From: Geosiphon pyriformis
Lineage: Eukaryota > Glomeromycota > Glomeromycetes > Archaeosporales > Geosiphonaceae
Reading direction: 5' to 3'
Assembly: GCA_016748015.1 (NCBI GenBank)
Contig: JAAOMT010000275.1
Coordinates: 319,667-383,666 of the forward strand
Length of the DNA stretch: 64,000 nucleotides
Shown here: positions 20,381 through 32,548 of the stretch, one piece after another
Layout: each line of letters starts with the position of its first letter
Position numbering within the stretch: the stretch's first letter is position 1
Made by a program: the position numbers and the translations under genes
The notes under the pieces: generated by a model
The model's input: the letters and a program-made list of their open reading frames with translations, nothing else
Database searches by the model: none
Told to the model about the DNA's origin: nothing

Positions 20381-23300
20381 CTATATTGCTAAGTAAAGAT
20401 GGTGTTTTATTGGCTTTAAATTCAAATAAAAATATATTTAAGAGGTTGGCATTTTGGGCATTTTGGGTTAGTGAAATAATATTGTTAAAAGAATTTAATC
20501 TTGGTGCTGCAGCTTTATTTTTAAAAAGTGCAGATTGTTAAAAATCTAGTTTTTCAGCTATTGTTAAATAACTTGGTTAAATATAATAGTAATTAGGTTT
20601 TTGTTGACCAGAATTTCAGAGAACCAATTTGTTGTTTAAATTAATTCTGTTGTTGTTACTTTGAAAGCAATTTTGAGGTGTAAATTGGTTTTGTTAAACC
20701 AATCTTTGAGCAGATATTTGATATTATTAAGTAGATGATAATTAATATTGCTGAATTGGTAGAGATTGTTAATATTGCTGCTGTATTAGTTGTAGAGCAG
20801 ATTGATAGTAATTGTTTTGATTTTGTGGTCTTAATAATATTATTGGTAATTATTTGAGATCTTAAATCAAATAACAAACTTATAACTTGGTACTTAATAG
20901 CTGCTTCAACTGGTAATATTTGAAGGTTTTGATAATTTGAAGATTTTTGTGGAATTCTTTATATAATAGACAGAAATTCAATAGTGATATTTTTTAGTAA
21001 TATTTCTAGTTTCTTTTTAACTCTTGAGTTGGTATGCTTTGTTGTCTGTCACTTTCCAGAATTACAATTCTGTCAATTTTTTTCTTGGCATGATGGCTGG
21101 CAATCTTTTAGTAAGCTATCCTTAATTATGAGTGTCTATCCTTATTTCTGGGTCTTTTACCAGTACTATATTCTGATGTTAGTACCCTATGCATTAGTTT
21201 TTTAATCAATTAGTAAATCTACAATAAAATAAAAAAGAAAAAAAAGAAAAAAAAAGAAAAAAAAGAAAAAAAAAAGAAATAAAGAGATAAGCCAAGACAA
21301 AAAAAGTTAGTATCTCATTAATAGTCATGATTAAGAGTTATTGGTTTAGTGTAGTTAAGTATTGGTAATTATCAACATAAGTTGTTAATAATAAAACAAT
21401 AGATTGTGATGATAATAAGTATTTTATTAATATTTGAAGTTTCTACTTTAAATTATAGAATACTATTATATGAAGAGATGGATAGAGAATTGAAACTAGA
21501 AGTTTTAATCTAAAAATTCTTGCTAAGAATTTTTATCTTTCTGTTTTTAATACTACTACTATATATACATAATTTTTATTATATAAGATTTCTTGAATTT
21601 TTTAATTCCTTAACCAGAAATCTTGGAATTCTTGAAATCCTGTAATTTTTTAAGAAGAATTCTGGAATTTTGAAATTCTGCAATTTTTCTTACTAGAATC
21701 TTATAATTCTGGAATTTTGGAATTCCACTTTTACTGCATTTTATTCTAATTAGTTAATTTGTATACTATATAATTCCTATATTTTTATAAATAACAATAA
21801 GTAATAAGTTGATAATAGAAGTTGGTAATAGGATTGCTAAAGTTGAAAATAATGTTGATTATTTTTTTGCTGTTGGTCTTTTTGCATTTTTCAGCAATCT
21901 TGTTTCCAATGTTTTGAAATTCCACAATAGTAATAGTTTTAAGATTGGTTGTTTGGTGATAATATGTAGTCGTTTTGATTATATTATTGAAGTGGTTGAT
22001 ATTTTTGCTGTAACTGTTGCTGTTGGTTAGTAAAGTAATTCTCAACTTTTTTGGTCAATTGGTTAATTTTTTTTCAGTTGCTGAGCTGGTTTTTTTAATT
22101 GCAAGATTTACAAACTTAGTATAATTGGCTTCTTTTATAGCTATTTTGTAGTTTTTTGTATGTCAAATAGCTGTAGTTAAGTTGGCTGGAGCATGAGGGT
22201 GAACTTTTTTGATTAATTTATTTTTTAATTTTGCAATAAATTAATCCAAAATCTGAGCATTAGAGTAATAGTTATTGGTTTCTAATTGTTGAATTCATTA
22301 AAGCAATTTGTTAAATTTTTTAAGATAAATTATAACAGATTTAGATAGTTCTTGCCTAATATTATAGAATCAGTTTTAGAGGGTGATAAATGTGTTGTTG
22401 TTAGTGAATTGTTTTAAGAAAGCATCTTTAAATGCTTGCCAATTTTCAAAAAGTTCAGTCAAATTTTCAAACCATTTTTTTGCTGTTTTTTGGAGAAAGT
22501 ATAGAATTGTTTTCAACATTTTTGTAGCATTCTATCTATTTGCATCTCCTATTTTTTGGACTTTGTTAAACCATTTTTGTGAACTGGTGTCAGCATTTTT
22601 TCTTGTGAATTTAGTGATTTTTGCAATGTAGATAGTTGCCATATCTTCAGAATTTTCATTTTTAGTAGTTTTGTTTTCTGTAGTTTTAGAAGTGTTTTTG
22701 TTGTTATTAGAGTAATTACTTTGGTTTTCTGCTAGAAAATTAAGAAAATTGGTACTGGTGAATATGGATTCTGGTTGTTAAGTAGGACTTTTTGGTGAGG
22801 TAAAATCTTCTGGTCTTGAAAATCAGATAAGAGGTGAATTGAAAGTTTGTGATTAAGCAAATGAAATTGAAAATGGTATAATAGAAAGTGGTAATTTAAC
22901 ACTGATTTCTTGTTTAAATGTTTGCAAGTATTTGGCAGTTGTTTTTGATGTGTTGTGAATTGTATGGCTAACTTAAAGTATTTTTTTCTTTTGCTTTTTG
23001 CTGTTGCTATTTTTTGGTTCTGATTTAAAGTTAAGAGAGTATTTGAATTATACTGAATATTTTTTTTCACAATACTGAATAATATTAAAGTTGAGTTCAT
23101 AGAAGTAAGTGTCAAGTGTTTTACTGTTAAGATCTTTAGTTTCCAAGTGAAAATAGTGCAATAAGTTTTCATAAAAATTGTTTTTGATTTCTGAAATATT
23201 GTAGTTTTCAAAAAGATAATTGTTAATATAATTTTTATTGTATTAGTATAATGTTTTCTTGAGAATTTCAATTTCGTCTTAGTTGTTAAATCTTTGCTTG

Positions 23301-23390
23301 CAGTAAGTGTAAATTGACTGATAATACTTTAGAGTTGTTGTGTCAATTGTGATTACTACTTTGAAGTTGTTATTGCTGTATTATTTTTGT
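20381..23390 (-). pseudogene. Element B gag, degenerate, split by a solo LTR
   Basis: Minus-strand gag core at about 22640-22000: TRKNADTSSQKWFNKVQKIG, FLQKTAKKWFENLTELFENW, FKDAFLKQFTNNNTFI, QELSKSVIIYLKKFN. Stops lie at Gln and Trp positions. A weak N-terminal part lies toward 23271. After the solo LTR (20838-21796) it continues as a Gln/Ile/Thr-rich stretch (20656-20837). It aligns throughout with element 1 gag. Confidence 0.8.
20838..21796 (-). mobile_element. Solo LTR, family A, inserted in element B gag
   Basis: 959 bp in reverse-complement orientation, matching element 2's LTR. Perfect 4-bp target duplications ATAA flank it (20834-20837 and 21797-21800). It is longer than the element 1 LTRs because of an A/G-rich (AAAAAG)n expansion at about 21225-21280 and a different U3. 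No internal region is present. Confidence 0.9.
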
Positions 23391-23392
23391 GA

Positions 23393-23400
23393 GCACCAAA
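23393..23400 (-). other. Primer-binding site of element B
   Basis: On the minus strand TTTGGTGCTC directly follows the LTR end AACA. It is identical over nine bases to the site of element 2, whose LTRs are otherwise unrelated. Confidence 0.7.
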
Positions 23401-24370
23401 TGTTTTCAGAGGTTTTTGGTCTCTTTTTTTGAATGTTATTAATGTCTGTTTGTTATTAATTTGCATTTTTTGGAAGCTAATAAACCTCCAATAACTGAAT
23501 TTATTTTCAAATTATCTTCTATAATTTAAACTACTGGGCTTATAAATAAAATAGCCAATTTCATACCAGTTACTTTATGTAGTTATATTGTAGTAAACAT
23601 TAACTCTTTTTCAAGAATTGCTTGTTTGAAAGCTTATTAAAAATGTGTAGTTATTTTGCTGTAAAAGTCAACTCTTTTACAAAAATTTCGTCTGTAGGCT
23701 ACTTTAATAATAATAAAAATAAAAAAAATGTAAAAGAAATAGAATTTTGTCAAGAGAAATGTTTTTTATTCAGGCCTAAAGTCACTAATAGATTATTGAA
23801 ATTAGTAGCTAATTAATTTCAAAATGTTAATTGGGTTTTGGGAATTCAAGTATAATAATTAAAGATTTTGGGTTTTTGAATATTTGATTTTTTTTATTTT
23901 ATTTTTGCAAAGGTATGTAAGAGATGATTGCCATTAAATAAGATATCTAAAGTAAGATAAAATACATTTTTTTGAAAAAAAAAGCTTTTTTTTTATACAA
24001 TTTATTATAATACTAATTTATAAACTTGAATTTTCTTTTTTGCTATGATTTTAATGAACTAAAGATATATTTTAGTAAACTACAAATTATTTTTACAAAC
24101 TATTAATTATTTCAGTGAACTATTAATTATTTTGGTGAATTTCTATAAATTTCAGTAAATTTTTGAATGTTAAGTAGTTCAGGATATTGTGTAATTTGAT
24201 CATCTTAATTTCTATAATACAAATCAAATTATTGATTAAATGATAATATTTGATAATTTGATTAAAAATAATAAGTAATAATTGAAGTAATTATTAATAT
24301 ATGCTAATTAATAATAGAAATTATAAGAGTAATTTTATGCTAGTTAATAGCTAATATTTTATTGGTAACA
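23401..24370 (-). mobile_element. 5' LTR of element B (family B)
   Basis: 970 bp, beginning TGTTTTCAGAGG and ending TTGGTAACA on the plus strand, with the CTAC duplication outside it. It aligns end to end with 13521-14495. Confidence 0.9.
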
Positions 24371-24690
24371 CTACTTATCTTAAAAAATTTAATTAAACTT
24401 TCTATTAAATTCAGATAATTAAAAAAAACTATTATATTTCAGATCAAATTTTCAACCAATTTATTAAGAGACTAAAAAACAGTATTTTTTAATTTGTTAG
24501 GCTCTAATATTTTAACAACTTATAAGAAACAGTAATACTTATTAATAATTTTAAATTTGTAAAACAAAAAGTTAATTACATCCAAACCATTAATTTAATC
24601 ATAAACAAAATCTCAAACATCAATGTAAAGCTTATTCAATTAAGTAAAAAATTAACTCAAAAAATTTAGAAAATTATTAGCCATCTGGAT
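24371..24690 (+). pseudogene. Host gag C, right fragment
   Basis: The plus-strand frame continues exactly from 13520: TTYLKKFN-stop-TFY, YYISDQIFNQFIKRLKNSI, INVKLIQLSKKLTQKI. It aligns with VTTYLECFHRNLHQIQ, APQILNQFICELCSSIL and SKLDSKLKQLSNSINQKL of element 1 gag. The codons across the CTAC target join in frame, confirming that element B inserted into this gag. Confidence 0.8.
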
Positions 24691-24930
24691 TGCAGAAGCC
24701 AAAAAAGCAATTAAAGCCAATAATTAAGATGAGATCAGAATAATTCAAGTCTTACTGTTTTTTTTAACAGAAACTACAGATTCATGATATCAAAGTCTCA
24801 AGAAAAAACTGACTGACTTTGCTGCTTTCAAACTCACTTTTCTATAATACTTTTGTAATTTCAATATACTTAATAGACTACAAAATCAGTTTAGTGTGAT
24901 AAAACAAAAAGATTATAAAGCAACAAAAAA
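24680..24930 (+). pseudogene. Second copy of gag mid-region, in tandem
   Basis: Immediately after the C-terminal part of gag C the frame reads IWIAEAKKAIKANN, LTETTDS-stop-YQSL, LTDFAAFKLTFL and VIKQKDYKATKK. This is again the gag mid-region and parallels 13281-13510. It ends abruptly in low-complexity AT sequence. A duplication or a second element fragment is possible. Confidence 0.65.
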
Positions 24931-26125
24931 AATAAAAAAATAGTCTATATTATTAACAAAAGATAATAAACTGGTATAATTCTATGTTTTATATTAGCAC
25001 TCTTAAAATTCAATATTAAGTATTAGTTGTATTTTTTAATTAATATGTATTTTAAGTTATTAATTTATATGTTATTGACTTTAAAGTCCAATAATTAATT
25101 TATATTGGAATATTTTACATAGTGTATTTCACAAAATTGTACTTTTATATAATTAAAAATATTCGAATTTAATACAAAAATTTGGGTTAAAAAGAAAAAA
25201 TATATTATACATAGAAGTAGTATTTTGTAGTAATTATAAAACAATAAAAGTAAAGATTTTTTTTTGTTAGAAACAGCTTATATATTTTGTAAATGTTGTG
25301 ATTTAAAATTATGTTTAACCTAAAGTTAAAAATAATAATTCTTGATACATTAGCATTTAATTAAAATTAATCTAAAATAATTAAAAAATAAAAACTGATT
25401 ATACAAATTTGGTTGTTTAAATCTATTAACTTAATATGCAATTATTTAGATATAGATTTGACGATTTAAATATCAAGATTGGTTAAGAATCAGAACACAA
25501 AATAAATAAATAACTAATACAATATTATAAACAATAAAAAATATCAATAATTAATTCAACATTATTTAAAATTTATATTTAAAAACAATATTTAAACAAT
25601 TTTAAAATATATTTTAATATAAAAATAATTTGAACAGAAAATTAAAAAAAAAAATTCTTAATAAATTTTATAATAAAAAAAATAGTTGTAAAATGACAAA
25701 TTAAATAATAAGTAATATTTTTTATTTATCAAGCTAATTATAAATTTATTGAGTGTTTTTATGAGAATTTTTTTCAAATAAATTTAACTTAAATTTTTAA
25801 TAATGTTTTTAATTTTAAAATAATTAATAGTTGAAATAAAGTCAAAAATATCAAAGTAATTAATGTTTTGAAAGATAGAATATTTAATATGATTACTTTA
25901 ATTTATAAAAGCACAAAAACCTGATTTTAAAATATATAATTTATAATTATAAGTTTGTGTTTTAATATTTGCATTAGATTTAAACGACTAAATAATTTGA
26001 TTCATCTGTTCAATTTTAATAAAAATTAAATGTCTAGAAAACATGAAAAACTCCAAGTTAATAAAAGATAATAATTAAATTTAAGACTAGAATTATATTT
26101 ACATGAAATTCAATTCAACATAAAT
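24931..26125. other. AT-rich intergenic DNA, nothing recognised
   Basis: Very AT-rich, with no open frame of interest. It marks the right edge of the transposon nest. Confidence 0.6.
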
Positions 26126-27075
26126 TCAGGAAATTAAATTCATGGACAAAATTATTGAACTCATGGTAAGACTTAATAGAGGAATAATATTATAGGCAAC
26201 GGTGTTTCGATGATAAAAAAACTATTTGAAAATAATTATATAAAAGGTTTAATTTAATCAAGCATTGAAATTTTTAATTTAGTTAAAAATTACCTGAATT
26301 ATAAATTGTGGAATACCCTCAATAAAAATATTGACACCACTTCCCCAGAAGATTAAATATTTAACTCTTTTGGATATTGGGGCATTGAAAAGTTCAAAGT
26401 TGGCGTATTTCGAATAGAAGAGATTTAAAGCATCAATATCAGCAGCAGAGAGCAGAGTAGGTAACGCGGCGGGTTTTGGATGTTTCCCTAACCAAAAAAC
26501 ATATTCATCATTTTTGATAATCTCTGTAATTACGATGTAAGCTGCTAGTCCACTATTAAAAAGAAAAGGTATAACTAGAAAAAGAATGCTGATAGATAAA
26601 AGAATTAATAAGATTTTTCGCAGATTTTAAGGAATTTTACTAAAATTTGAGGATTGTCTTGATAAATATAAATCTCTCACATCTTTTCCATTATTTACAA
26701 TAAATATGATATCAAATGTAACATCAACTAGGATTAATGTAATAGAAACAACTATAAAAATTTTACCCTAAAATTATAAAAGTTATTAAATATTTATTTA
26801 ATTTTAAACTTTAAACTACCAATAATTTCAATATACTGCAACTATAAAAAAGTTAAATACCTCGAGATTTTGCTTTCTTCCTATAAAATATAGTATCATT
26901 AATATTACTGCGATAACAGCAATTGCAATTAAACTAAATTTATATTCTTCCTAAAGATTGGCTAAAAAAATAGAGCAAGTACACATGTATTAGATGATAT
27001 GTAATTTAATAGAAATCAAATGTTGAAGATTAAATTATGATCACTCACATTTAACTTTGAACCCGTAAGCCTCAT
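26126..27075 (-). pseudogene. Spliced gene for a small multi-span membrane protein (one internal stop)
   Basis: Four exons on the minus strand: 27049-27075, 26861-26950, 26294-26767 and 26126-26221, all joined in phase 0 at GT-AG introns (donors GTGAGT, GTATTT, GTAATT). The model gives 229 codons including the final TGA at 26126-26128. Hydrophobic segments: LIAIAVIAVILMILYFI, FIVVSITLILVDVTFDIIF, LLILLSISILFLVIPFL, and a moderately hydrophobic YLIFWGSGVNIFIEGIP before IPLLSLTMSSIILSM. It also has KHPKPAALPTLLSAADIDAL. I recall similar multi-span proteins from mycorrhizal fungi but no function. Codon 86 is TAA (26627-26629), a plausible CAA-to-TAA change or sequencing error. Otherwise the frame is intact through 228 codons, which argues for recent inactivation or an error. 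Confidence 0.72.
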
Positions 27076-30000
27076 CTAAAAAACCCGTATGTGAATGAAT
27101 GCTAATGGGAGTGAACCGTTTATTCTTTATTATTATATCGAGATCATTTGATAAGTAAAATAAAAAAAGATAAAAATATTGAAATAATCAGGAGGTAATG
27201 ATTAAAATAAACGGCTGAGAAAAACTGCTTCATTTTTTAAAAAAGGATATTTTCTTTGCAGAGTAAATTTTTTTAAATGAGTTGGTTTTTTTTGTTTACC
27301 CAGAATTTTTATTCTAAAATCAAATATAGTTAAGATTACATTCATATCGTGCCAGATATTTCATAAATATTTATTAATATTTTGGTATACTTTAATTAAT
27401 AACTATATAAACCCTGACAAATGAAATCCGGATATTTCAAAATTCTAACATGATTAAGATCTTGAAAGACAAAATTTTTGAAACAAAAATGTTATGTAAA
27501 GCACATTGATACATAGTAATAATTGTTATTTTATTTTTTAAGTATATATACATATTGATTTTTACCAAAAATGCGATAAAACGCATCATTTATATAGTTA
27601 TTATGTATCTAAAAGGATTGGATATGGGTTCAAGATAAAGTTTATCCATAAAAGAGATAATCTATTAAAATCTTATCATATAATACTAGAATGTCAAGAT
27701 TTAATTACAAAATTGTTCTTCAAAGATTAAATAAAATTATCTTTTTTCATCAATTAGATAATATGGTAATAAAAAATAGTAAAAAAGTTACAAATTACCA
27801 ATTGATCTTTATTCAAAACATAATATTTAAATATTGTGGTTTTTTTTCCCTGCACGGTGTGATCCAACTAAATTATTGTAAAAATTATAAATGTTAATTA
27901 ATATTTTATTCCTTCGGTAAATTTGAAGTGGACTGTTATTTTTTGATTGACTAAATCTACTTAAATTTTTATAAACTCTAATCCAGGTTAGTTAGCTTGA
28001 AAGTTAAATAGTATTTTTAGATATAATATTAATTTTCTCGCAATGATTTTTTCATAAACTATAATAATGCTTGTTGAAGTAAAAACATTTAAACATTCTC
28101 TAAATTTTTAATTCCATATTGGCACTAACTGTATGGCTATCTGTAATCTTAGACTGATTATTAAGATAAGCCAATCGTGTGGAGAATAATATTAAAACAA
28201 GGACATTTAAATTCTAAAGATTTTCAAATTACTATATTAGTAATGCTATACTATATTAGAAATCTAGAATCTATTACCCAAAAGCTCTATTTATGATTAT
28301 TTCGAAACACAATATTCTAATGAATATAAAAATTATTATCACTCCTGCAGAAATTAAACTAAAAACTATAATAGTTATATAAACTTTTATTAAACAATAT
28401 TGGCTTTAAATGACTTATTAGCACAGTTGAACTTAAGTTCAAAATTCTTTAATTAGAATAAAATTTCTTGTTAATTGCAATTACTTAATTTACAATAAAA
28501 CAAAAAAGCTTTAAAACATCAACATATACACCAACCATAAATTTAAAAACTCATAACAACATTAAAACTGTTTAAAAATACTTACTGTATTAACAAAACT
28601 GTCTTTAAGAAATATTTTTTAACAACCAATCAAAACAATATTTTATATAAAACAATATCACATATTATTAAAATTTTAAAAACCTAAACAATCTATTTAG
28701 AATAATTTAAAAACCAAAAAAAAAAACAATTTTTTATAATATGCATTAAGACTTATGATCAAAACATTTTGGAGAAAACAATTAAAAAATATGTTGACTT
28801 TTGTAACATTTGTCATAATTTAAATGCTATAAAATAAATTAAAAAACAAAAGTTTTGCACAAAAATTACACATTTATATTAATATTATTAAAAATTAAAA
28901 ATTATTATTATTTTATATTTATTAATAAATAAAATTTCTAACTGTGAATTCTTTAATAACGATTTGCATAAAGTGATATTTTATTTCAATGTTTTTTATT
29001 AAAATACATGTAAATACAACTTTAATAAATTACTTATTTTTTTTTTAATATTACATTATTAGAAATTTGGAATATAACAAAACAAATCACAATTAACATT
29101 TTATTGAAATATTATAAGGAGCAATATTTTTTAAATTTAAATAATATTTTATATTGAAGTCAAATTTTTAAATATATTTATTTAAAATAAATAAGTTTCA
29201 GCTAGAAAAATACCTATTGCTAAATCTCGAAAAGAACATTGTAAACCTTTTTAATAGGCCGAGAACGAAAGATTTAGCCCATGAGTCTTATTTTTTCAAG
29301 ACAAGAGATAATGTTCTTTAAAAGGGGCAGGATAGCTTTAATCGTTTTATAGTGATTGTAAATTGGCTTTTTTATCCCGTCTCTCCTAGTGCATCTCAAA
29401 TGAAACTGAAGATACCTTGGTTAAAAGCGAAAAAATCCAACTGTGTAGTAAACAAAAAGGTCTTTATGGCAATAAAACCCTCTAAACCATTTTATCCCTC
29501 TTTTTCTTCCGCAGGCTCAGATCAAAATACCGACTCCAAAATATCGGAAGAACACCGTAATTAAATTCCTGATAGAGGAGATGTTATTGAGATCACAAGT
29601 TTTAAATTTCGACTTTACTTTTTATACTACTTTCAAGTGTTTCTCAAGTGGCAGAAACCTCTGGGAAATAAAGGTGAAATATTTTTTCCACGGAATTAGG
29701 AAGAAACGGTCACCAAAACTTTTACACAGCCTCGATAAATTCTGGAATCATAATTATATAAATTATAATATTAAGATCGAAAATTTAAAATAAAATTTTT
29801 TTATGCTGATGCTATACAAGACTTTGAGTATTCCATTTCATTTAAGTAATTGCATTCTAAATATTATTATTGAGAAGACCAAGATTCAGCAATGGAAAGA
29901 CCTTCTGGATATTAAATTATCTCTTTTTAACGAATGAAAAGAGAGCACATAAATGTTTCGTGCGGACGTAATGTTCTCGAAGCTCAAATACAGTAATACA

Positions 30001-30936
30001 AGTTGTAAATTTGGTAAACAATTTTACTTGAGATTTCGGGATTACTTCGACTTGGGCCAGTTTTGTCCCATTCTTCAATAAATTAAAATACTAGTTAGAA
30101 AAATTGGTATTATTGGCATAGAGATCATTCACATGGACGAAAAAGTTGGGTCCAAAGGAAGAAACCGTACTTCGACACATATTCGAAGAATTTTCATCTA
30201 GGAATCGTTAAAAACCACCCTTCTACTTTATACTGACTACAAGAAACAAATTGTATTGATTCTAGATGGAATGACGTTAGAATGTGTCATAGATTATATG
30301 TATTCTATTTGATTGGGAATTTTTGTCCAAGGAAATATTAGAGTGATTAGTTAAAAGTTGGAAATCATGTATCTAACTCCTAGCAAATCCCTAACATTGA
30401 TTCGGTTCCGAATCTCTAAAATTAATAAAATACACTTCATTTCCCGACAGTCAAAAATTTTCATAAATTACCTCTTTACATCAAACTAGAAATGATGGCG
30501 AAACTTGAAACCTGATCATATTCTGGTTATGAATCACGAAGACTCTTTCTAGCTCTCAATCACAAATCTATTTTAATCTAATGTTCTATTCTTGCATAAA
30601 TAGGGCAATGTTTTTTTGGGAGGCGAAGTTAATAATTATCTTCACTTTTATGAAATCTTTGTTAAATCTTTGTGAAATCTTTAGCTAAATTACAGAATTA
30701 TCTCTTTCAAGTATTTTTATCCAAAAACTCCCCCCCCCCAAAGTCTTTTCATAAGTTTCTCTTCTTTTTGTGATAAAAAACAAGCCAAAATTTAAAGTCT
30801 AAAACTAAGTACAGATCTACATTTTTTTAGCGTGAAAAAAGAATTGAGCTACAAATCTATAATTGATTTTTTTACGACATTTAATACAAAAGGATACACA
30901 AATCAAAATTGAATACTGTCCTAAAAAAAATTAATC
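27076..30936. other. Gene-poor AT-rich region with a more GC-balanced stretch at 29200-30600
   Basis: 27076-29200 is AT-rich with no supported gene. From about 29200 to 30600 composition is closer to coding DNA. Two short open stretches occur (29352-29564, KLKIPWLKAKKSNCVVNKK...; 29581-29793) but no family is recognised and no splice model joins them. They may be decayed gene remains. A run of ten C occurs near 30730. Confidence 0.45.
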
Positions 30937-32548
30937 ATGTCTCACCTTTATACTCAACGAACTCATGATACAAGTACAAATTTCCAACCGATTGGTGGCC
31001 TTCAGGGTTCACGTAGTGACTTCTCCCCATGGAGGTACGACCAAAACCCAAATGAACAAATACAATGCGATGAATATAATCATTTCGGGAAATTTAGTGC
31101 CGAGTCCAATATTGCTTACAAACCTTACAGAGACCTCAACGGTCAACAACACGATGAATCTGTTGAAGAGCACAGTGACCGGATTTCTTCAAAATATTTG
31201 AACAAATGGCCAAACGGGCAAGAAGCCGATCCAAGAATTCGTTCAAGAATCTTTAGCACAATTCCTCCTCCCTACCCTGTCAAGATGACATCCAAGTTTG
31301 CCTCTCCCCTAATTGATGGAAGAATTCCAGCTATTGAAACCTCTTATGGATTGAAAGCTAGTCTTTACGAGAAACCGCAATATATTCAATTCCGTATCCG
31401 ATCTATGTCCTTCGGTGACTACAGCTGCAAATCTGCAGAATCCTTTCCAGATGGAGTGGGAAATTTGAGATATCATTATGTGAAAGGTAGTATCGGCTTG
31501 TTTTTGAATGGTAATACCATCAAAATCTTAATTCCAGTTGAGGTGATCAAAAGTATTTACAAAGAAGAATGGAATATTTTTTCTTTGGAATTGAATGAGA
31601 AAAGTTCATCTTTAGTAAGTATTCATCTCTGATTTGGCTTTTAAATAAGTTGATTTATTACGAATTTTTAAATATTCTTTGTTATAGATTCGTACTCAAA
31701 TTGCTGATGGTTTGGCAGCCAGTAACAGGATACCCCAAAGCATCAGTAAGTGTCTTTTTTCTACTTTGTGAAAATCTGTCTTTTTTTGAGTCAATTTCAT
31801 TGACTCTCGGTTTCTTATACATAGGAAATGCGAAGATCATTAAAATGGTGGTTCACGAAAACACGCCTCTACAGAAAATCGATATGACAAGATTACATAT
31901 CCAATTCGAAATCGAGAATCGCAATGAAGCCTCTAATCATCCAAAGGACAATAAAGCTTACACTCAACCTAAAGAGAGAGTCCAAGAAAATGGTCAAATA
32001 GTTACAGTGAATGGCGAAAAGCAAGTGAAAGAAGATTGCCAAACTTGGGGTGCGACGGCAAAAGGCAAATCCGAAAATTCAGGTTGGAGTTATATTATAG
32101 ATGAAAGCCTTGTTGACCCTGCCGAACAGGTAAATTACTTCTGGATTTTATTAAGCTTGAAGCTAAAGGATATTTTGAGTAACTTGTTCTATTCTTATAG
32201 CATACTCAAGACCTCGAAATCAAAGGAAACGGTGAAATAAATTTCCTTGAAAATTACACGAAAAATGGGAAAGAAGTCTCCAATAACACCGAAAAACTTT
32301 TGATCAAATTTCATTCCTCGACACTATTATCCGAAGATGAAATTCGTATCCTTCAATTTCCTATTAATGTTACTTTTGATGAAGTCAAGTCTACTATACA
32401 AGAAACTTGTGTGCTTCCAGAGATCCGAAAATTGAAATGCAAAGATGACGAAGGTGAGATGATCACCATTACCGGCCAGTACGATTTTGCAACCGCTGTC
32501 GACTTTTATGCTCCGCGTAAGAAACTCGAATTATGGCTGGTTCAATAG
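30937..32548 (+). CDS. PB1-domain protein, four exons, 462 residues
   Basis: Exons 30937-31614, 31688-31745, 31825-32129 and 32201-32548 (introns of 73, 79 and 71 bp; donors GTAAGT, GTAAGT, GTAAAT; acceptors TAG) join into 463 codons with no stop before TAG 32546-32548. The start is the first ATG of the open frame (MSHLYTQRT). Residues 1-160 are polar and probably disordered. Residues ~160-275 form a mixed segment (YIQFRIRSMSFGDYS, GSIGLFLNGNTIKILIPVEVI) that I do not recognise. Residues ~380-462 look like a PB1 fold: LLIKFHSS with a β1 lysine, ILQFPINVTFDEVKSTI, then KCKDDEGEMITITGQYDF, an acidic OPCA-like stretch, and LELWLVQ at the end. PB1 domains pair with other PB1 domains in signalling scaffolds (for example Bem1-Cdc24). 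Partner unknown. Confidence 0.85.

Larger units (their letters stand above)
13517..24374 (-). mobile_element. Element B: full-length Ty3/gypsy retrotransposon (family B), degenerate
   Basis: A complete 10.85-kb minus-strand element (13521-24370) flanked by the 4-bp duplication CTAC (13517-13520 and 24371-24374). The 5' LTR is 23401-24370, the primer-binding site 23393-23400 and the 3' LTR 13521-14495, with a polypurine tract beside the 3' LTR. Its domain order is the same as in element 1: gag, retropepsin, cysteine-rich module, dUTPase, RT/RNase H, integrase. It is more decayed than element 1, with no long open frame. A 959-bp solo family-A LTR sits inside its gag. Confidence 0.9.

Noticed and set aside
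30150-30320. KKQIVLILDGMTLECVID reading, reminiscent of a P4-type phospholipid ATPase segment
   Set aside because: Only about 18 residues fit and flanking frames are closed. None of the P-type hallmark motifs (DKTGT, TGDK, GDGAND) is found nearby.
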